Shown: positions 8,627 to 19,366 of the stretch, in pieces
Layout: every line of letters begins with the position of its first letter
Position numbering within the stretch: position 1 is the stretch's first letter
From: an uncultured Acidobacteriia bacterium
GTDB lineage: Bacteria > Acidobacteriota > Terriglobia > Bryobacterales > Bryobacteraceae
Direction: 5' to 3'
NCBI GenBank assembly: GCA_903881085.1
Contig: CAIRSA010000087.1
Location: 1 to 58,616 of the forward strand
DNA length: 58,616 bases
Translations under genes and position numbers: made by a program
The notes under the pieces: model-generated
What the model was told of the DNA's origin: nothing
The model's database searches: none
What the model saw: only the letters and a program-made list of their open reading frames with translations

Positions 8627-9205
8627 TCACCTCAGCAGCGGCTTCAACCACTCTGGAACCGGCTTGTTCAACAACATCTGCGAGCCGTTTTCAAACACTG
8701 CAGCGAGGCGGAAGGGTCTGCGAAGATCACCATTATCAAAAATCCAGACGTTGGGGAGCCGCCTGATGGCATCCCGCAAATTGGCCATCGTTCGTGGATA
8801 CCGTTCCCTCAGTTTTTCATTCGGGACGTCATGTCCACCTCGCGTTGTCCGCATCGCCACACGCTGCTCGCTGACATCCGCGCTGGCTATCCCAATGAAG
8901 CACAGAATCGAGTTGTACCCTGCCTGACCCGCCTCTTCCAAAAACTTCAGCTTCTCCCCGACGGGATCGGAAAAAACGGTCTCAAACACAAAGCTCTCGC
9001 GCTGTTCAATCAACTGACGCCTCAACCCGTCCGCCACTGTTGCAGCAGTGTAAGCATCCATTCGCAGTTCGCGGGCGATCACATCGGCATTGACGAATCT
9101 TAGCCCCGCAGCCTGAAGGTGGGAAAAATAGAACGTGGTTTTGCCCGCCCCGTTGGGCCCGGCAACGGCCAGTACCAGTGGCCGGCGATCAAGCGGAAGC
9201 TTCAT
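8627..9205 (-). CDS. Zeta toxin-like P-loop kinase
   Basis: A 192-residue P-loop protein with Walker A GPNGAGKT (16-23), a conserved NADVIARELR block (zeta toxins use an Asp here) and FVFETVFSD. An arginine-bearing segment, RVAMRTTRGGHDVPNEKLRERYPRT by residue order, follows. Zeta toxins phosphorylate UDP-activated amino sugars and block wall synthesis; some relatives act on other nucleotides. The gene overlaps the end of a ParD-like antitoxin gene by ATGA and is co-transcribed with it, so this is a type II toxin-antitoxin pair. Exact substrate unknown. Confidence 0.85.
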   Translation of the reverse strand: MKLPLDRRPLVLAVAGPNGAGKTTFYFSHLQAAGLRFVNADVIARELRMDAYTAATVADGLRRQLIEQRESFVFETVFSDPVGEKLKFLEEAGQAGYNSILCFIGIASADVSEQRVAMRTTRGGHDVPNEKLRERYPRTMANLRDAIRRLPNVWIFDNGDLRRPFRLAAVFENGSQMLLNKPVPEWLKPLLR

Positions 9206-9585
9206 CGCTTCGGCTTCGTCTTCAGCGCTTCGAATTGTCTATTGACGAAACGCCCGGCTGTCCTTTGGCCGTTTTCCTCGATTCGAATTAGCACTCCCGG
9301 TAAATCGGGATGTTGTTCGTAATGCGGAAACGGTGAGGATTGTAAATATTGCGCTACGCGTTGTCGGCCTTGCGGAGTGTCGACGGATTCGAGGCACTCG
9401 GAAATGGGCCGCGCAGAGCCCTGGCGCGCTAATTCAAATACTTTTTGTCCGTCAAGCAGCGACTCCACCGAACGCCCAAGGCGCGCCCAAAACTCAACCT
9501 GGCCTGCAATCGACCGCTCCAGCACTTCACCCGCTAGACGTGCATCCAGCACCAGGCCGTCGGAAAGCTTCACAGGTTGGCTCAT
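9202..9585 (-). CDS. ParD-like antitoxin paired with the zeta-like toxin
   Basis: A 127-residue protein starting MSQPVKLSDGLVLDARLAGE, followed by RSIAGQVEFWARLGRSVE, the hallmark of the ParD-like antitoxin family (PF11903) in which a ribbon-helix-helix fold precedes a toxin-binding tail. The frame is open 15 codons upstream, but the ATG at 9585 matches the family start. Its stop overlaps the toxin start (ATGA on the minus strand). It is divergent from vapB at 9670, so the 84-bp gap must contain both promoters and probably operator sites for both antitoxins. Confidence 0.8.
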   Translation of the reverse strand: MSQPVKLSDGLVLDARLAGEVLERSIAGQVEFWARLGRSVESLLDGQKVFELARQGSARPISECLESVDTPQGRQRVAQYLQSSPFPHYEQHPDLPGVLIRIEENGQRTAGRFVNRQFEALKTKPKR

Positions 9586-9669
9586 AGCAACAGGGTAGCA
9601 TATTGCTACCGGCACGCCAGTGATGCACACAGCGCTTCAAAGTGATGCACCTTTTGCTACACTCAAGGC

Positions 9670-9918
9670 ATGACGATCTCACTGCGCAATATTCCGCCTG
9701 AAGTTGAGAAAGCCATCACCGAAATCAGCGGCAAAGAGGGCATCAGCCTCAACAAAGCGGCCATCCGGCTGATGGAGAAGAACATCCAGAAGCCTTTTCG
9801 CAATCACGATTTCGACAAGTTTTTCGGAATCTGCTCAAAAGAAGCGGGCGAGGAATTCGATGCGGCCCTGGCTGAAATGCGCCGTGTTGATCCGATCGAC
9901 TGGGAACCGTTGGAATGA
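9670..9918 (+). CDS. VapB-type antitoxin
   Basis: An 82-residue protein. MTISLRNIPPEVEKAITE is a ribbon strand, and GISLNKAAIRLMEKNI is the helix-turn-helix part of a ribbon-helix-helix DNA-binding domain; the acidic C-terminal tail (EEFDAALAEMRRVDPIDWEP) would wrap the toxin. The stop overlaps the PIN-domain toxin start by ATGA. Autorepression of the vapBC promoter in the 84-bp divergent region is expected for the family. Confidence 0.85.
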   Translation: MTISLRNIPPEVEKAITEISGKEGISLNKAAIRLMEKNIQKPFRNHDFDKFFGICSKEAGEEFDAALAEMRRVDPIDWEPLE

Positions 9919-10301
9919 GGATTCTGCTCGATACTTCTGCATATTCCAAGCTCATTCAGGGCGACAGCACGATCATCGAAATAGTCAGCAATGCTTCCGC
10001 GGTATTCATGCCATCGATTGCGTTAGGGGAGTTACTCAGCGGTTATTATGGCGGCACTCGCCGCGCCGAGATGGTCGGAATTCTGGAGTCATTCCTGGAC
10101 AGTCCAACGGTGAAAGTTCTCCACATCACCGCTGAAACGGCGCAGCACTACGCCCAAGTCGATCAATACCTGCGCAAGAAAGGCAAACCAATCCCGCGCA
10201 ACGATATCTGGATCGCAGCGATCGCCCTGGAGCACGGGCTCAAGCTTCTGGCGATCGACAAACACTTTCACGAAATCCCGATGCTTCTGCTGAGGCCGTA
10301 A
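9915..10301 (+). CDS. VapC-type PIN-domain ribonuclease toxin
   Basis: A 128-residue PIN protein. The acidic active site is intact: Asp6 in LLDTSAYSK, Glu39 in ALGELLSGYY and Asp97 in NDIWIAAIALEHG, with a final Asp in LAIDKHFHEI. VapC toxins cleave tRNA or rRNA at specific sites; the target cannot be read from sequence. It overlaps the antitoxin gene by 4 bp. Its stop (10299-10301) directly abuts the duplicated atpC fragment, which shows that the module sits at a recombination junction. Confidence 0.9.
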   Translation: MRILLDTSAYSKLIQGDSTIIEIVSNASAVFMPSIALGELLSGYYGGTRRAEMVGILESFLDSPTVKVLHITAETAQHYAQVDQYLRKKGKPIPRNDIWIAAIALEHGLKLLAIDKHFHEIPMLLLRP

Positions 10302-10473
10302 CTACTTCGCGGCCTCAACCACCGTCGTCAAAACCCGTGCGTGGTTCTCCACCACTTCCACCCAACCGCCGCTCACTGCCACGGTGTGCTTCTGGCCGCC
10401 CATCACATACGAAAGGTCGCCCGCGCCCATCTCGCCCAGCAGGGCGGCGTGCTCCGGCAGGATGCCGATGTAG
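10302..10473 (-). pseudogene. Duplicated 3' fragment of atpC
   Basis: This 172-bp stretch repeats 11570-11741 with about five mismatches (about 97% identity by eye), in the same orientation and 1,268 bp away. It encodes the last 57 or so residues of the ATP synthase epsilon subunit, from YIGILPEHAALLGE to VLTTVVEA and the stop. The epsilon sequence breaks off at YIGI and is fused to HD-gene debris. The protein would lack the first strands of the epsilon domain and the open frame runs into unrelated sequence, so it is a non-functional copy. Confidence 0.85.
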
Positions 10474-10475
10474 AT

Positions 10476-10610
10476 ATCTTCCATATGAGATCGCGGTAAC
10501 GAACCCGGCCAACTCATGCTTGCGCAGCCCCTCGGACTTCGTGCATTCACAAGCTCTTCCAGGAACCGTCCACCGGCGGGAATTCTTCCGGACAATCGCT
10601 CACCGCATCT
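10476..10610 (-). pseudogene. Rearranged remnant of an HD hydrolase paralogue
   Basis: The plus strand at 10484-10520 resembles 8233-8262 of the HD hydrolase gene (ATCGCGG.GA.GAACCCGGCCA pattern). From about 10513 it jumps to a match with 8521-8571 (TGCTTGCGCAG.CC.TCGGACTT.GTG), skipping some 260 bp of the gene. A later piece, ATCGCTCACCGC near 10590, resembles 8597. The order and orientation fit an internally deleted, diverged copy of the HD gene fused to the atpC fragment. Alignment was by eye; boundaries are approximate. Confidence 0.6.
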
Positions 10611-10639
10611 GTGGCAAACTGAAAGAGGGTTCTCGACGT

Positions 10640-10963
10640 ATGCGTGTTGCTGGGATCGATCAAATTCTACGGGAGTTGCGCGAAGGGCTGGAAGAGATCT
10701 ATGCTTCCCGTCTCGTAAGCGTCGTTTTGTTCGGTTCGCAGGCGCGGGATGACGCGGAACCAGACTCCGACATTGATGTGATGCTTGTACTCAGGGGAGA
10801 CGTGAATCCTTACGAGGAGATCAGCCGTCTGTCGGATTTTACTTGCGCTCTGAGCCTTAAATACGATGTAGTTATTTCTTGCCTCTCTATGTCTGAAGCG
10901 AGTTTTCGGTCCGAGCAATCCCCATTGATGTTGAATGTGCGGCGCGAAGGGGTTATGGTGTGA
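10640..10963 (+). CDS. MNT-type nucleotidyltransferase (MntA-like antitoxin)
   Basis: A 107-residue minimal nucleotidyltransferase with SVVLFGSQARDDAE (Gly32-Ser33) and the catalytic pair DSDIDVMLV (Asp44, Asp46). In MNT/HEPN modules this protein neutralises its HEPN partner, in studied cases by adding AMP to a tyrosine near the HEPN active site. It ends by overlapping the HEPN gene (GTGA). The ATG at 10640 begins the domain; the frame is open upstream only through pseudogene debris. Confidence 0.88.
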   Translation: MRVAGIDQILRELREGLEEIYASRLVSVVLFGSQARDDAEPDSDIDVMLVLRGDVNPYEEISRLSDFTCALSLKYDVVISCLSMSEASFRSEQSPLMLNVRREGVMV

Positions 10964-11361
10964 CTCCCGAACAGGAAGCATTGCTTCAAAAGGCGGACCG
11001 CAGTATCCGGTCCGCCAAACTCTTACTAGCGGATGGCGATTACGACTCGGCTGTTTCACGGTCCTACTACGCGATGTTTTACCTTGTGGAAGCGCTGTTA
11101 CTATCAAATGGATTGGCGTTTTCCAAACACTCGGCGGTGATCGGAGCGTTTGGCCGGGAGTTCGCAAAAACAGGGTTGATGCCTCAACATCTCCATACCT
11201 ATTTGCAGGAAGCCTTCGAAGCGAGAAACATCTCGGACTACAAATCGGCTTCAATGGTCACTGAAAGTGAGACGGCTAAATACATTTCCCGCGCAGAGGA
11301 GTTTCTCGGAGTAGCTGGAGAGTTCTTGGGGCCGCGTCACCGGGACCCATCGGAAATCTAA
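10960..11361 (+). CDS. HEPN-domain protein (HepT-like toxin)
   Basis: A 133-residue all-helical HEPN protein starting at GTG overlapping the MNT stop. The signature R34-SYYAMF is present, followed by EALLLSNGL, SKHSAVIGAFGREF and the helix EAFEARNISDYKSA. HEPN proteins of this kind are RNases or RNA-binding partners of minimal nucleotidyltransferases. Together with the previous gene it makes the third toxin-antitoxin module in under 3 kb. The 208 bp after it, up to atpC, contain no gene I can support. Confidence 0.85.
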   Translation: MTPEQEALLQKADRSIRSAKLLLADGDYDSAVSRSYYAMFYLVEALLLSNGLAFSKHSAVIGAFGREFAKTGLMPQHLHTYLQEAFEARNISDYKSASMVTESETAKYISRAEEFLGVAGEFLGPRHRDPSEI

Positions 11362-11569
11362 TTGCCGCCAAATCGGCTGCCTCCTGGCGATCAAGCGAAC
11401 AAATACTCCGCGGATCCAGCATGGCGACTGCACGCAACACGATACCTGTGTGTTCCGGACTGGCGGCCGATAAACTCGATGCCCCCCAGCTGAGATGAGG
11501 GTTGTTAGTCCTCTCGACTGTGAGTCCCTACAAAGACAAGAAAGTTGCCTGTCCCCGAAAACCTTAGAA

Positions 11570-11833
11570 CTACTTCTCGGCCTCAACCACCGTCGTCAAA
11601 ACCCGTGCGTGGTTCTCCACCACCTCCACCCAACCGCCGCTCACTGCCACGGTATGCTTCTGGCCGCCCATCACATACGACAGGTCGCCCGCGCCCATCT
11701 CGCCCAGCAGGGCGGCGTGCTCCGGCAGAATGCCGATGTAGCCGTCCAGCGCGGGGATCTGCGCCTCAGAGACCTGCTCATGCAACAGCAGCTTTTCCGG
11801 CGTAGCGATTTCAAGCAAGAACGTGTCAGCCAC
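11570..11833 (-). CDS. atpC: ATP synthase epsilon subunit, short form
   Basis: Central-stalk subunit, linking rotation of gamma to the c ring. The 87-residue product begins MADTFLLEIATPEKLLLHEQ and has the N-terminal beta-sandwich (IPALDGYIGILPEHAALLGE, VSGGWVEVVENHARVLT). Canonical bacterial epsilon is about 130-140 residues and ends in a two-helix inhibitory arm; here the protein stops after the sandwich. It starts 4 bp after atpD. A second, truncated copy of its 3' end lies at 10302-10473. Confidence 0.9.
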   Translation of the reverse strand: MADTFLLEIATPEKLLLHEQVSEAQIPALDGYIGILPEHAALLGEMGAGDLSYVMGGQKHTVAVSGGWVEVVENHARVLTTVVEAEK

Positions 11834-11837
11834 GGTG

Positions 11838-14157
<2,320 letters not shown>

Positions 14158-14160
14158 GGC

Positions 14161-15684
14161 TTACCTTTTGGTCTCTGCCAGGAACCGTTCCTTGCACTCT
14201 TTGCAGGCTGCTGTCAGGCGAGCTTTCAGATCGTTGTCGATCTGTTTGGTCTCGCGAATGTCGGTCAAAATCTTCGGATGCGCGTTTTCCACGAAGCGCT
14301 GCAATTCGGCTTCGTACGGCCGCACCTTGTCGATCGGAAGGTCGTCGATGAAGCCGTTCACACCGGCAAAGAGGCTGACGATCTGCTTCTCAACCGGCAT
14401 CGGCGAATACTGACCCTGCTTCAGCAGTTCCACAAGACGGCTACCGCGCGTGATCTGCTGTTGCGATGCTTTATCGAGGTCGCTGCCAAACTGCGCGAAG
14501 GCAGCCAGTGCACGATACTGAGCGAGTTCCAAACGAAGCGAGCCAGCCACCTGGCGCATTGCTTTGATCTGCGCGCTGCCGCCGACGCGGCTGACCGAAA
14601 TACCTACGTTCACAGCGGGACGCACGTTCGAGTTGAACATGTCCGCTTCGAGGAAGATCTGGCCGTCGGTGATGGAAATCACGTTGGTCGGAATGTATGC
14701 CGAAACGTCACCGGCCTGTGTTTCAATGAACGGCAGAGCAGTCAACGAACCGCCGCCCTTCGCGTCATTCAACTTTGCAGCGCGTTCCAGCAAGCGGCTG
14801 TGCAAATAGAACACGTCGCCGGGGAACGCTTCGCGCCCTGGCGGACGGCGCAGCAGCAGCGAAATTTCGCGGTATGCCGCGGCGTGCTTGGAAAGATCAT
14901 CGTACACGCAAAGAACGTGGCCGCCCGTGTCGCGGAAATGTTCGCCGATTGCGCAACCGGAGAACGGGGCCAAATACTGCATGGGGGCTGGGTCGGACGC
15001 GGTGGCGGCAACTACGATGGTGTATTCCATCGCGCCGTTTTCTTCCAGCGTCTTCACAACCTGCGCCACGGTGGAACGCTTCTGGCCGATGGCGACATAA
15101 ACGCAGATGACGTCGCCGCCCTTCTGGTTGATGATGGTGTCGAGAGCGATAGCGGTCTTACCGGTCTGGCGGTCGCCGATGATCAATACGCGTTGGCCGC
15201 GGCCAATCGGAATCATCGAGTCGATCGCTTTGATACCGGTCTGCATCGGCTGCTTCACCGGCTGGCGGTCGCAAACGCCGGGCGCCAGGCGCTCAATTGC
15301 GTTGAAATCCTGCGTGTCGATCGGGCCCTTGCCGTCGATCGGCTGGCCGAGAGCGTCGACCACGCGGCCGATCATGGCTTTACCCACCGGTACGGACATG
15401 ATGCGTCCAGTGCGGCGAACTTCCGCGCCCTCTTTGATGTTGGTGAAATCGCCGAGCAACACCGCGCCCACCTGGTCTTCTTCCAGGTTCAACGCGATGC
15501 CGGAAACGCCATCGGGAAATTCGATCAATTCGCCGGCCATTACCTTTTCCAGGCCGTGCACGCGGGCGATACCGTCACCGACCGAGATCACCGATCCGGT
15601 CTCGGTAACGTTCACCACTCCTTCGTAATTTTCAATTTCTTCGCGTAGTACGCGGGCGATTTCATCTGCTCGGATTTGAGCCAT
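14161..15684 (-). CDS. atpA: ATP synthase alpha subunit
   Basis: Non-catalytic nucleotide-binding subunit of F1, 507 residues. The P-loop [13 protein letters not shown], the [16 protein letters not shown] block and [20 protein letters not shown] are visible, as is [15 protein letters not shown]. The first residues, [20 protein letters not shown], form the helix that binds the delta subunit. It follows atpH after 31 bp. Confidence 0.98.
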   Translation of the reverse strand: MAQIRADEIARVLREEIENYEGVVNVTETGSVISVGDGIARVHGLEKVMAGELIEFPDGVSGIALNLEEDQVGAVLLGDFTNIKEGAEVRRTGRIMSVPVGKAMIGRVVDALGQPIDGKGPIDTQDFNAIERLAPGVCDRQPVKQPMQTGIKAIDSMIPIGRGQRVLIIGDRQTGKTAIALDTIINQKGGDVICVYVAIGQKRSTVAQVVKTLEENGAMEYTIVVAATASDPAPMQYLAPFSGCAIGEHFRDTGGHVLCVYDDLSKHAAAYREISLLLRRPPGREAFPGDVFYLHSRLLERAAKLNDAKGGGSLTALPFIETQAGDVSAYIPTNVISITDGQIFLEADMFNSNVRPAVNVGISVSRVGGSAQIKAMRQVAGSLRLELAQYRALAAFAQFGSDLDKASQQQITRGSRLVELLKQGQYSPMPVEKQIVSLFAGVNGFIDDLPIDKVRPYEAELQRFVENAHPKILTDIRETKQIDNDLKARLTAACKECKERFLAETKR

Positions 15685-15715
15685 AATATTTACTTAGTTC
15701 CTAAACCTGAGATTC

Positions 15716-16264
15716 TTAGGCGTTAACGAGCTTCCGGCGCATCATGGCCAACTGGCCGCGCACGGAGCCATCGAACATACGCGAACCAACACGGGCGGTA
15801 ATTCCGCCGATGAGGTCCGGGTCTACAGCATATTGACTGCGAATTTGTTTTCCGGTCATGCGCGCAAGAGCGCCTTCAATGGCCAACTGCTCGCCTTCTT
15901 CCAGTGGCCGCGCTGAACTGATTTGCGCGCTCACTACACCGGTGCGCTCATCGATCTGCGCTTCGAACGTTTGCCGGATTTCACCCAGCATCGAGATCCG
16001 GCGGTGATCGATCACCACGCATAGAAAGTGGGTGACCGTTTTCGAAATGGAGAGCTGGGCAGAAAACCGGTTGATCAGATTTCGCTTCTTGGCGGCGGAG
16101 GCAGCTGGCGACAAAAGAATCGTCTTGAATTCCGGCGAAGAGGCAATCAGCGCCTCGAACGACTTTATTTCTTCAAGGGCCTGTTGCGGAGCAAGAGGCG
16201 CACCGGGGGAAAACACGATGTCGGCAAGTGCCCGTGCGTAACGACTGGCGATAGCAAGTGACAT
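15716..16264 (-). CDS. atpH: ATP synthase delta subunit
   Basis: Stator subunit linking alpha to the b dimer, 182 residues, normal size. It starts MSLAIASRYARALADIVF, the usual N-terminal helix, and has the C-terminal GGITARVGSRMFDGSVRGQL pattern of the OSCP/delta family. It starts 1 bp after the b-type gene. Confidence 0.95.
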   Translation of the reverse strand: MSLAIASRYARALADIVFSPGAPLAPQQALEEIKSFEALIASSPEFKTILLSPAASAAKKRNLINRFSAQLSISKTVTHFLCVVIDHRRISMLGEIRQTFEAQIDERTGVVSAQISSARPLEEGEQLAIEGALARMTGKQIRSQYAVDPDLIGGITARVGSRMFDGSVRGQLAMMRRKLVNA

Positions 16265-16265
16265 G

Positions 16266-16871
16266 TTAGTTCTGCAGCCCCTTCAGGAAGTCGCCGAGTA
16301 GTTCGCGCTCCGTGGCCGCAGTCATCTGCCCGCGCAGTTTCGCTTCAGCCAGATCAAGTGCCAATTTGGCTGAGTAAGCCTTCAACTCGAGGGAGGCGTG
16401 CTTTGCTGACGAAGCAATTTCCTGCTCCGCATGGGCTTGAATCTTCTTCAACAGTTCCGCCGTCTCCGCGCCTAAGCGGTCCGCTTCAGCGGCAATCTCT
16501 GATTTCGCGCTTGCTCGCAATGCGGCAATTTCCGACTCCAGATTCGCCATACGCTTGTCCATCTCAGCTGCGCGGACATCCGCATCCTTGCGCATCTGGG
16601 TTGCGTCGGCGATACCCTTCTGAATCTCTTCCGTGCGTGATTTGAAAAACGCCGGAGCGTTCTTGCCAATCAGATAACCAAGACCACCAGCGAGGATCAG
16701 GAAGTTAACCCACTTCCACATCATGCTCGGCTCTTCTTCGTGCTTTTCGCCGTGGCCTTCCGCAGCTGCGCCTTCCGAATGCGCCGCTTCTGATTTGTGT
16801 TCAGCCGCGCCTTCATGCTGCCCGAAAGCGAGACCAGTGGCTATTGCCAGAGAAAGGAGGATCAGTTTCAT
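16266..16871 (-). CDS. atpF: ATP synthase b-type subunit with signal-like His/Glu-rich N-terminus
   Basis: A 201-residue peripheral-stalk subunit. Unusually it starts with a signal-peptide-like helix (MKLILLSLAIATGLAFGQHE) and about 30 His/Glu/Ala-rich residues (EHKSEAAHSEGAAAEGHGEK). Only then comes the canonical membrane helix (MMWKWVNFLILAGGLGYLI) and a long charged coiled coil (about 75-180). This b layout is seen in Acidobacteria and some Deltaproteobacteria. It is probably the second of two b-type chains forming a heterodimer with the gene upstream, which it overlaps by 4 bp. Confidence 0.88.
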   Translation of the reverse strand: MKLILLSLAIATGLAFGQHEGAAEHKSEAAHSEGAAAEGHGEKHEEEPSMMWKWVNFLILAGGLGYLIGKNAPAFFKSRTEEIQKGIADATQMRKDADVRAAEMDKRMANLESEIAALRASAKSEIAAEADRLGAETAELLKKIQAHAEQEIASSAKHASLELKAYSAKLALDLAEAKLRGQMTAATERELLGDFLKGLQN

Positions 16872-17314
16872 GCCTGCCTCCGCAATATATTGTTCGCAAT
16901 CTCAGTAGCCAGCGATTCGCTTTGCGTTGTCAGTGACTGACGCGCTTCGGCGACCTGCGCGGCCAGCGTTGCCCTTGCTTCCTGAGTCATCGCATCAGCC
17001 TTGGCTTTCGCCGCGGCGGTCTTTGCGGTCTGCTCAGCCCGCCATTGCAATCTCACCGCATCGTGCTCTTTATATACCTCGCTGCGGGCATCGCGGATCG
17101 CCGCTTCATACTTGGCAGCCTTCTCCGCAGCGGTGGCCAGGCTCGACTCGGCGGCCTTGCGTGCACCTTCGGTGGCATCGTAGCGCTGCTTGAGGATCTT
17201 ATTGAACGGGGAGAAAAAGATGCGCTTGAGATAGAAATGGAGGAAAAGTACGAGGAAAAATGTAGGCAGGGCCCGTAATAGTATCCCACCTAGCGCGTTC
17301 AGCGTTGAATCCAT
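16868..17314 (-). CDS. ATP synthase b/b'-type subunit
   Basis: A 148-residue stator subunit and the first gene of this operon. An N-terminal membrane helix (LRALPTFFLVLFLHFYLKRI) leads into FFSPFNKILKQRYDATEGAR and a continuous alanine/glutamate/lysine coiled coil. A second b-type gene overlaps its stop, so the stalk is probably a heterodimer as in photosynthetic bacteria. The a and c subunit genes that normally precede b are not within the window; the 190 bp upstream hold only non-coding DNA before a small divergent-looking gene also on the minus strand. Confidence 0.88.
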   Translation of the reverse strand: MDSTLNALGGILLRALPTFFLVLFLHFYLKRIFFSPFNKILKQRYDATEGARKAAESSLATAAEKAAKYEAAIRDARSEVYKEHDAVRLQWRAEQTAKTAAAKAKADAMTQEARATLAAQVAEARQSLTTQSESLATEIANNILRRQA

Positions 17315-17504
17315 GATGTTTATTTAAGAAAGTAAAGCTGGCGGTTGCGAGGCCGGTGCCAATACTTTAGTAAGAGATAATGGTAACAAAGCCTGCCTCT
17401 TACTCGCAAGCTGCACAGTTGGGCAAACCCCCAACCTGCACGGTAACATTAAGTAGCCGTTGGACAAATAAGTTTCCGCTTTCTATTGGCGGAGACCGCG
17501 CAAA

Positions 17505-17840
17505 TTACTGTTTTGCGCGCTTTTTCGTGGCCGTTGTTTTCACCGATGCAAGCACGGGGGCCGCCACGGCGACATTTGCGGCTGCGGCTGCGGCGCGCTT
17601 ACGAGGCTCCACAACACGCGGCGCAGCCGTTTGCGACTGTACCGGATAGTGTTCGCCAAGCCACTTTTCGATTTTTTCACGTTGGGTAGCCATGACGACA
17701 CGCTGCCATTTTACGGTGCCAGTGCGCTCACTGTACTCAGCCATAACATAAGATCCTTCATTCAGGACCTGGATGAGGCCGTCTGTTTTCGCCCTTTTGA
17801 AGTGGTACGAAGATAGCGCGGCGTGATTTTCTTTTTGCAT
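17505..17840 (-). CDS. Small basic protein of unknown function
   Basis: A 111-residue protein. The N-terminal 60 residues look folded (HFKRAKTDGLIQVLNEGSYV, WQRVVMATQREKIEKWLGEH). The C-terminal 50 are low complexity, rich in Ala, Val, Thr, Lys and Arg (RKRAAAAAANVAVAAPVLAS, ending TTATKKRAKQ), like a nucleic-acid-binding tail. It lies upstream of the ATP synthase operon on the same strand, separated by 190 bp. I do not recognise the family. Confidence 0.6.
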   Translation of the reverse strand: MQKENHAALSSYHFKRAKTDGLIQVLNEGSYVMAEYSERTGTVKWQRVVMATQREKIEKWLGEHYPVQSQTAAPRVVEPRKRAAAAAANVAVAAPVLASVKTTATKKRAKQ

Positions 17841-17941
17841 CTGGACACATTATAGCAGGTGAATTGCACTCACGCCATTTCACCGTTTCATGGATCGCCA
17901 GGCTAACCGTTTTGAAGACAGCACTTTGCGCAAGTGGTGGC

Positions 17942-18907
17942 CTACCCGCGGGTCATCCCCCACAGCTCTTCCACCTCATTCCGGCTGCCGATAATCAGCG
18001 GGGTCCGCTGGTGAATTCCCGTTGGTTGGATATCTAAAATCCGCTGCTTCCCGTCCACTGCCATGCCCCCTGCCTGCTCGGCCAGAAACGCCAGCGGATT
18101 GGCTTCGTACAATAACCGCAGCTTGCCTTCTTTGTGCGATTGCGTCGGCGGGTACATATAGATGCCACCCTTCAGGAGCGTCCGGTGAAAGTCGGCTACC
18201 AGCGACCCGATGTAGCGAGAGCTGTAGCCGCGCTGCTTTAAGGTCCCAATGTAATCGCGATAAGGTTTCGGAAAGCTCTCGGAGTAACCTTCATTCACCG
18301 AATAGTAATTGCCCGACTGCGGCATCTTCATGTTTTCGTAGCACAGCAGATAGGCACCCACCGCAGGGTCAAGCGTAAACCCAAACACCCCATGCCCGGT
18401 GGAATAAACGAAAATCGACGAAGGCCCATACACCACATAGCCCGCTGCCACCTGCTTCCATCCAGGCTGCAATACCGCCTCGATACCATGTACCCCATCG
18501 GGCCGCTGCATGATGGAAAAGATGGTCCCAATGCTCACGTTCACATCGATATTCGACGAGCCATCCAGCGGATCGAACACGATCACATACTCGCCGACTT
18601 CGGACTGGTCAATCGTCACCGGCTCTTCGTTTTCTTCCGACGCCAGCACGGCAACCTTCTCGCGCGAACCCAGGCAGTCAAGCAGCGCTTTGTTCGCGAA
18701 AACGTCCAGTTTTTGCTGCGTCTCGCCCTGCACATTGGTCGCGCCGGCAGACCCGATAATATCGAGCAGACCGGCGCGGCGAATCTGCGCCTGAATCATT
18801 TTGGTGGCCAGCGTAAGGCCCGAAAGCAACGACGAAAAGGAGCCGCGCGCTCCCGGAAAGTGCGCGGCCTGTTGTTGCAGAATGTGCTGCTGTACGGTGA
18901 TGATCAT
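17942..18907 (-). CDS. fbp: Fructose-1,6-bisphosphatase, class I
   Basis: Hydrolyses fructose 1,6-bisphosphate in gluconeogenesis. The product is 321 residues from the ATG at 18907; a GTG four codons upstream is also possible. The metal-binding signature YVIVFDPLDGSSNIDVNVSI is intact, preceded by the Glu-Glu pair in VLASEENEEP. The substrate-binding region YIGSLVADFHRTLLKGGIYM and the C-terminal KLRLLYEANPLAFLAEQAGG are also clear. No partner gene is adjacent; it is monocistronic. Confidence 0.96.
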   Translation of the reverse strand: MIITVQQHILQQQAAHFPGARGSFSSLLSGLTLATKMIQAQIRRAGLLDIIGSAGATNVQGETQQKLDVFANKALLDCLGSREKVAVLASEENEEPVTIDQSEVGEYVIVFDPLDGSSNIDVNVSIGTIFSIMQRPDGVHGIEAVLQPGWKQVAAGYVVYGPSSIFVYSTGHGVFGFTLDPAVGAYLLCYENMKMPQSGNYYSVNEGYSESFPKPYRDYIGTLKQRGYSSRYIGSLVADFHRTLLKGGIYMYPPTQSHKEGKLRLLYEANPLAFLAEQAGGMAVDGKQRILDIQPTGIHQRTPLIIGSRNEVEELWGMTRG

Positions 18908-19005
18908 CAAAAGCCTCACTGCATATTAGCGCAATCAAATTTGGACTTGCTACTGTCCAATGTGCCCCAGGCGGCAGTGAGGAGAATAGTTGGAACAAAC
19001 CCCCG

Positions 19006-19366
19006 TCAGGCCTTACGATAGCGGAACAGACCTAGCCCTGCCAGTCCCATTCCGGGCATCACGAGTGTACCCGGCTCGGGGGTCCCTACCTGGAAAGCAG
19101 CGGCACCACCCCCACCCGCAAGGGTAAACTGATTCACCAGGATTGTCAGAGAATGGGCTCCGGAGCCAAGGTTGTAGACTCCCACGCCATATCCGGAAGC
19201 GACAAGGCATACGGCGATGCTAGCCCCGCAAGGGTTGGCTCCGTCGTTGGGAGGCGCAGATGTCAAACCTAGAGAGACGGAGTTATCGAAAAGCTCAAAC
19301 CGGTCGCCACGCTGGAACAAGTCCAAAACGGTTGCGGTAGCTGCACCGCTAAATGCCCAGGGGGGG
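19006..19366 (-). pseudogene. 5'-truncated PEP-CTERM exosortase-substrate gene
   Basis: The minus-strand frame ends in a standard PEP-CTERM sorting tail: PEPGTLVMPGMGLAGLGLFR then YRKA. Upstream is beta-rich secreted sequence (PPWAFSGAATATVLDLFQRG, DRFELFDNSVSLGLTSAPPN). The frame continues open to an ATG at 19419, but the extra residues are antisense to another gene fragment. There is no signal peptide, which such proteins need. I conclude that only about the last 115 codons remain, cut at about 19360-19366. Confidence 0.7.

Noticed and set aside
10302..10595. 97-codon minus-strand gene as a new small protein
   Set aside because: It is a fusion of the duplicated atpC end with HD-gene debris, created by rearrangement.
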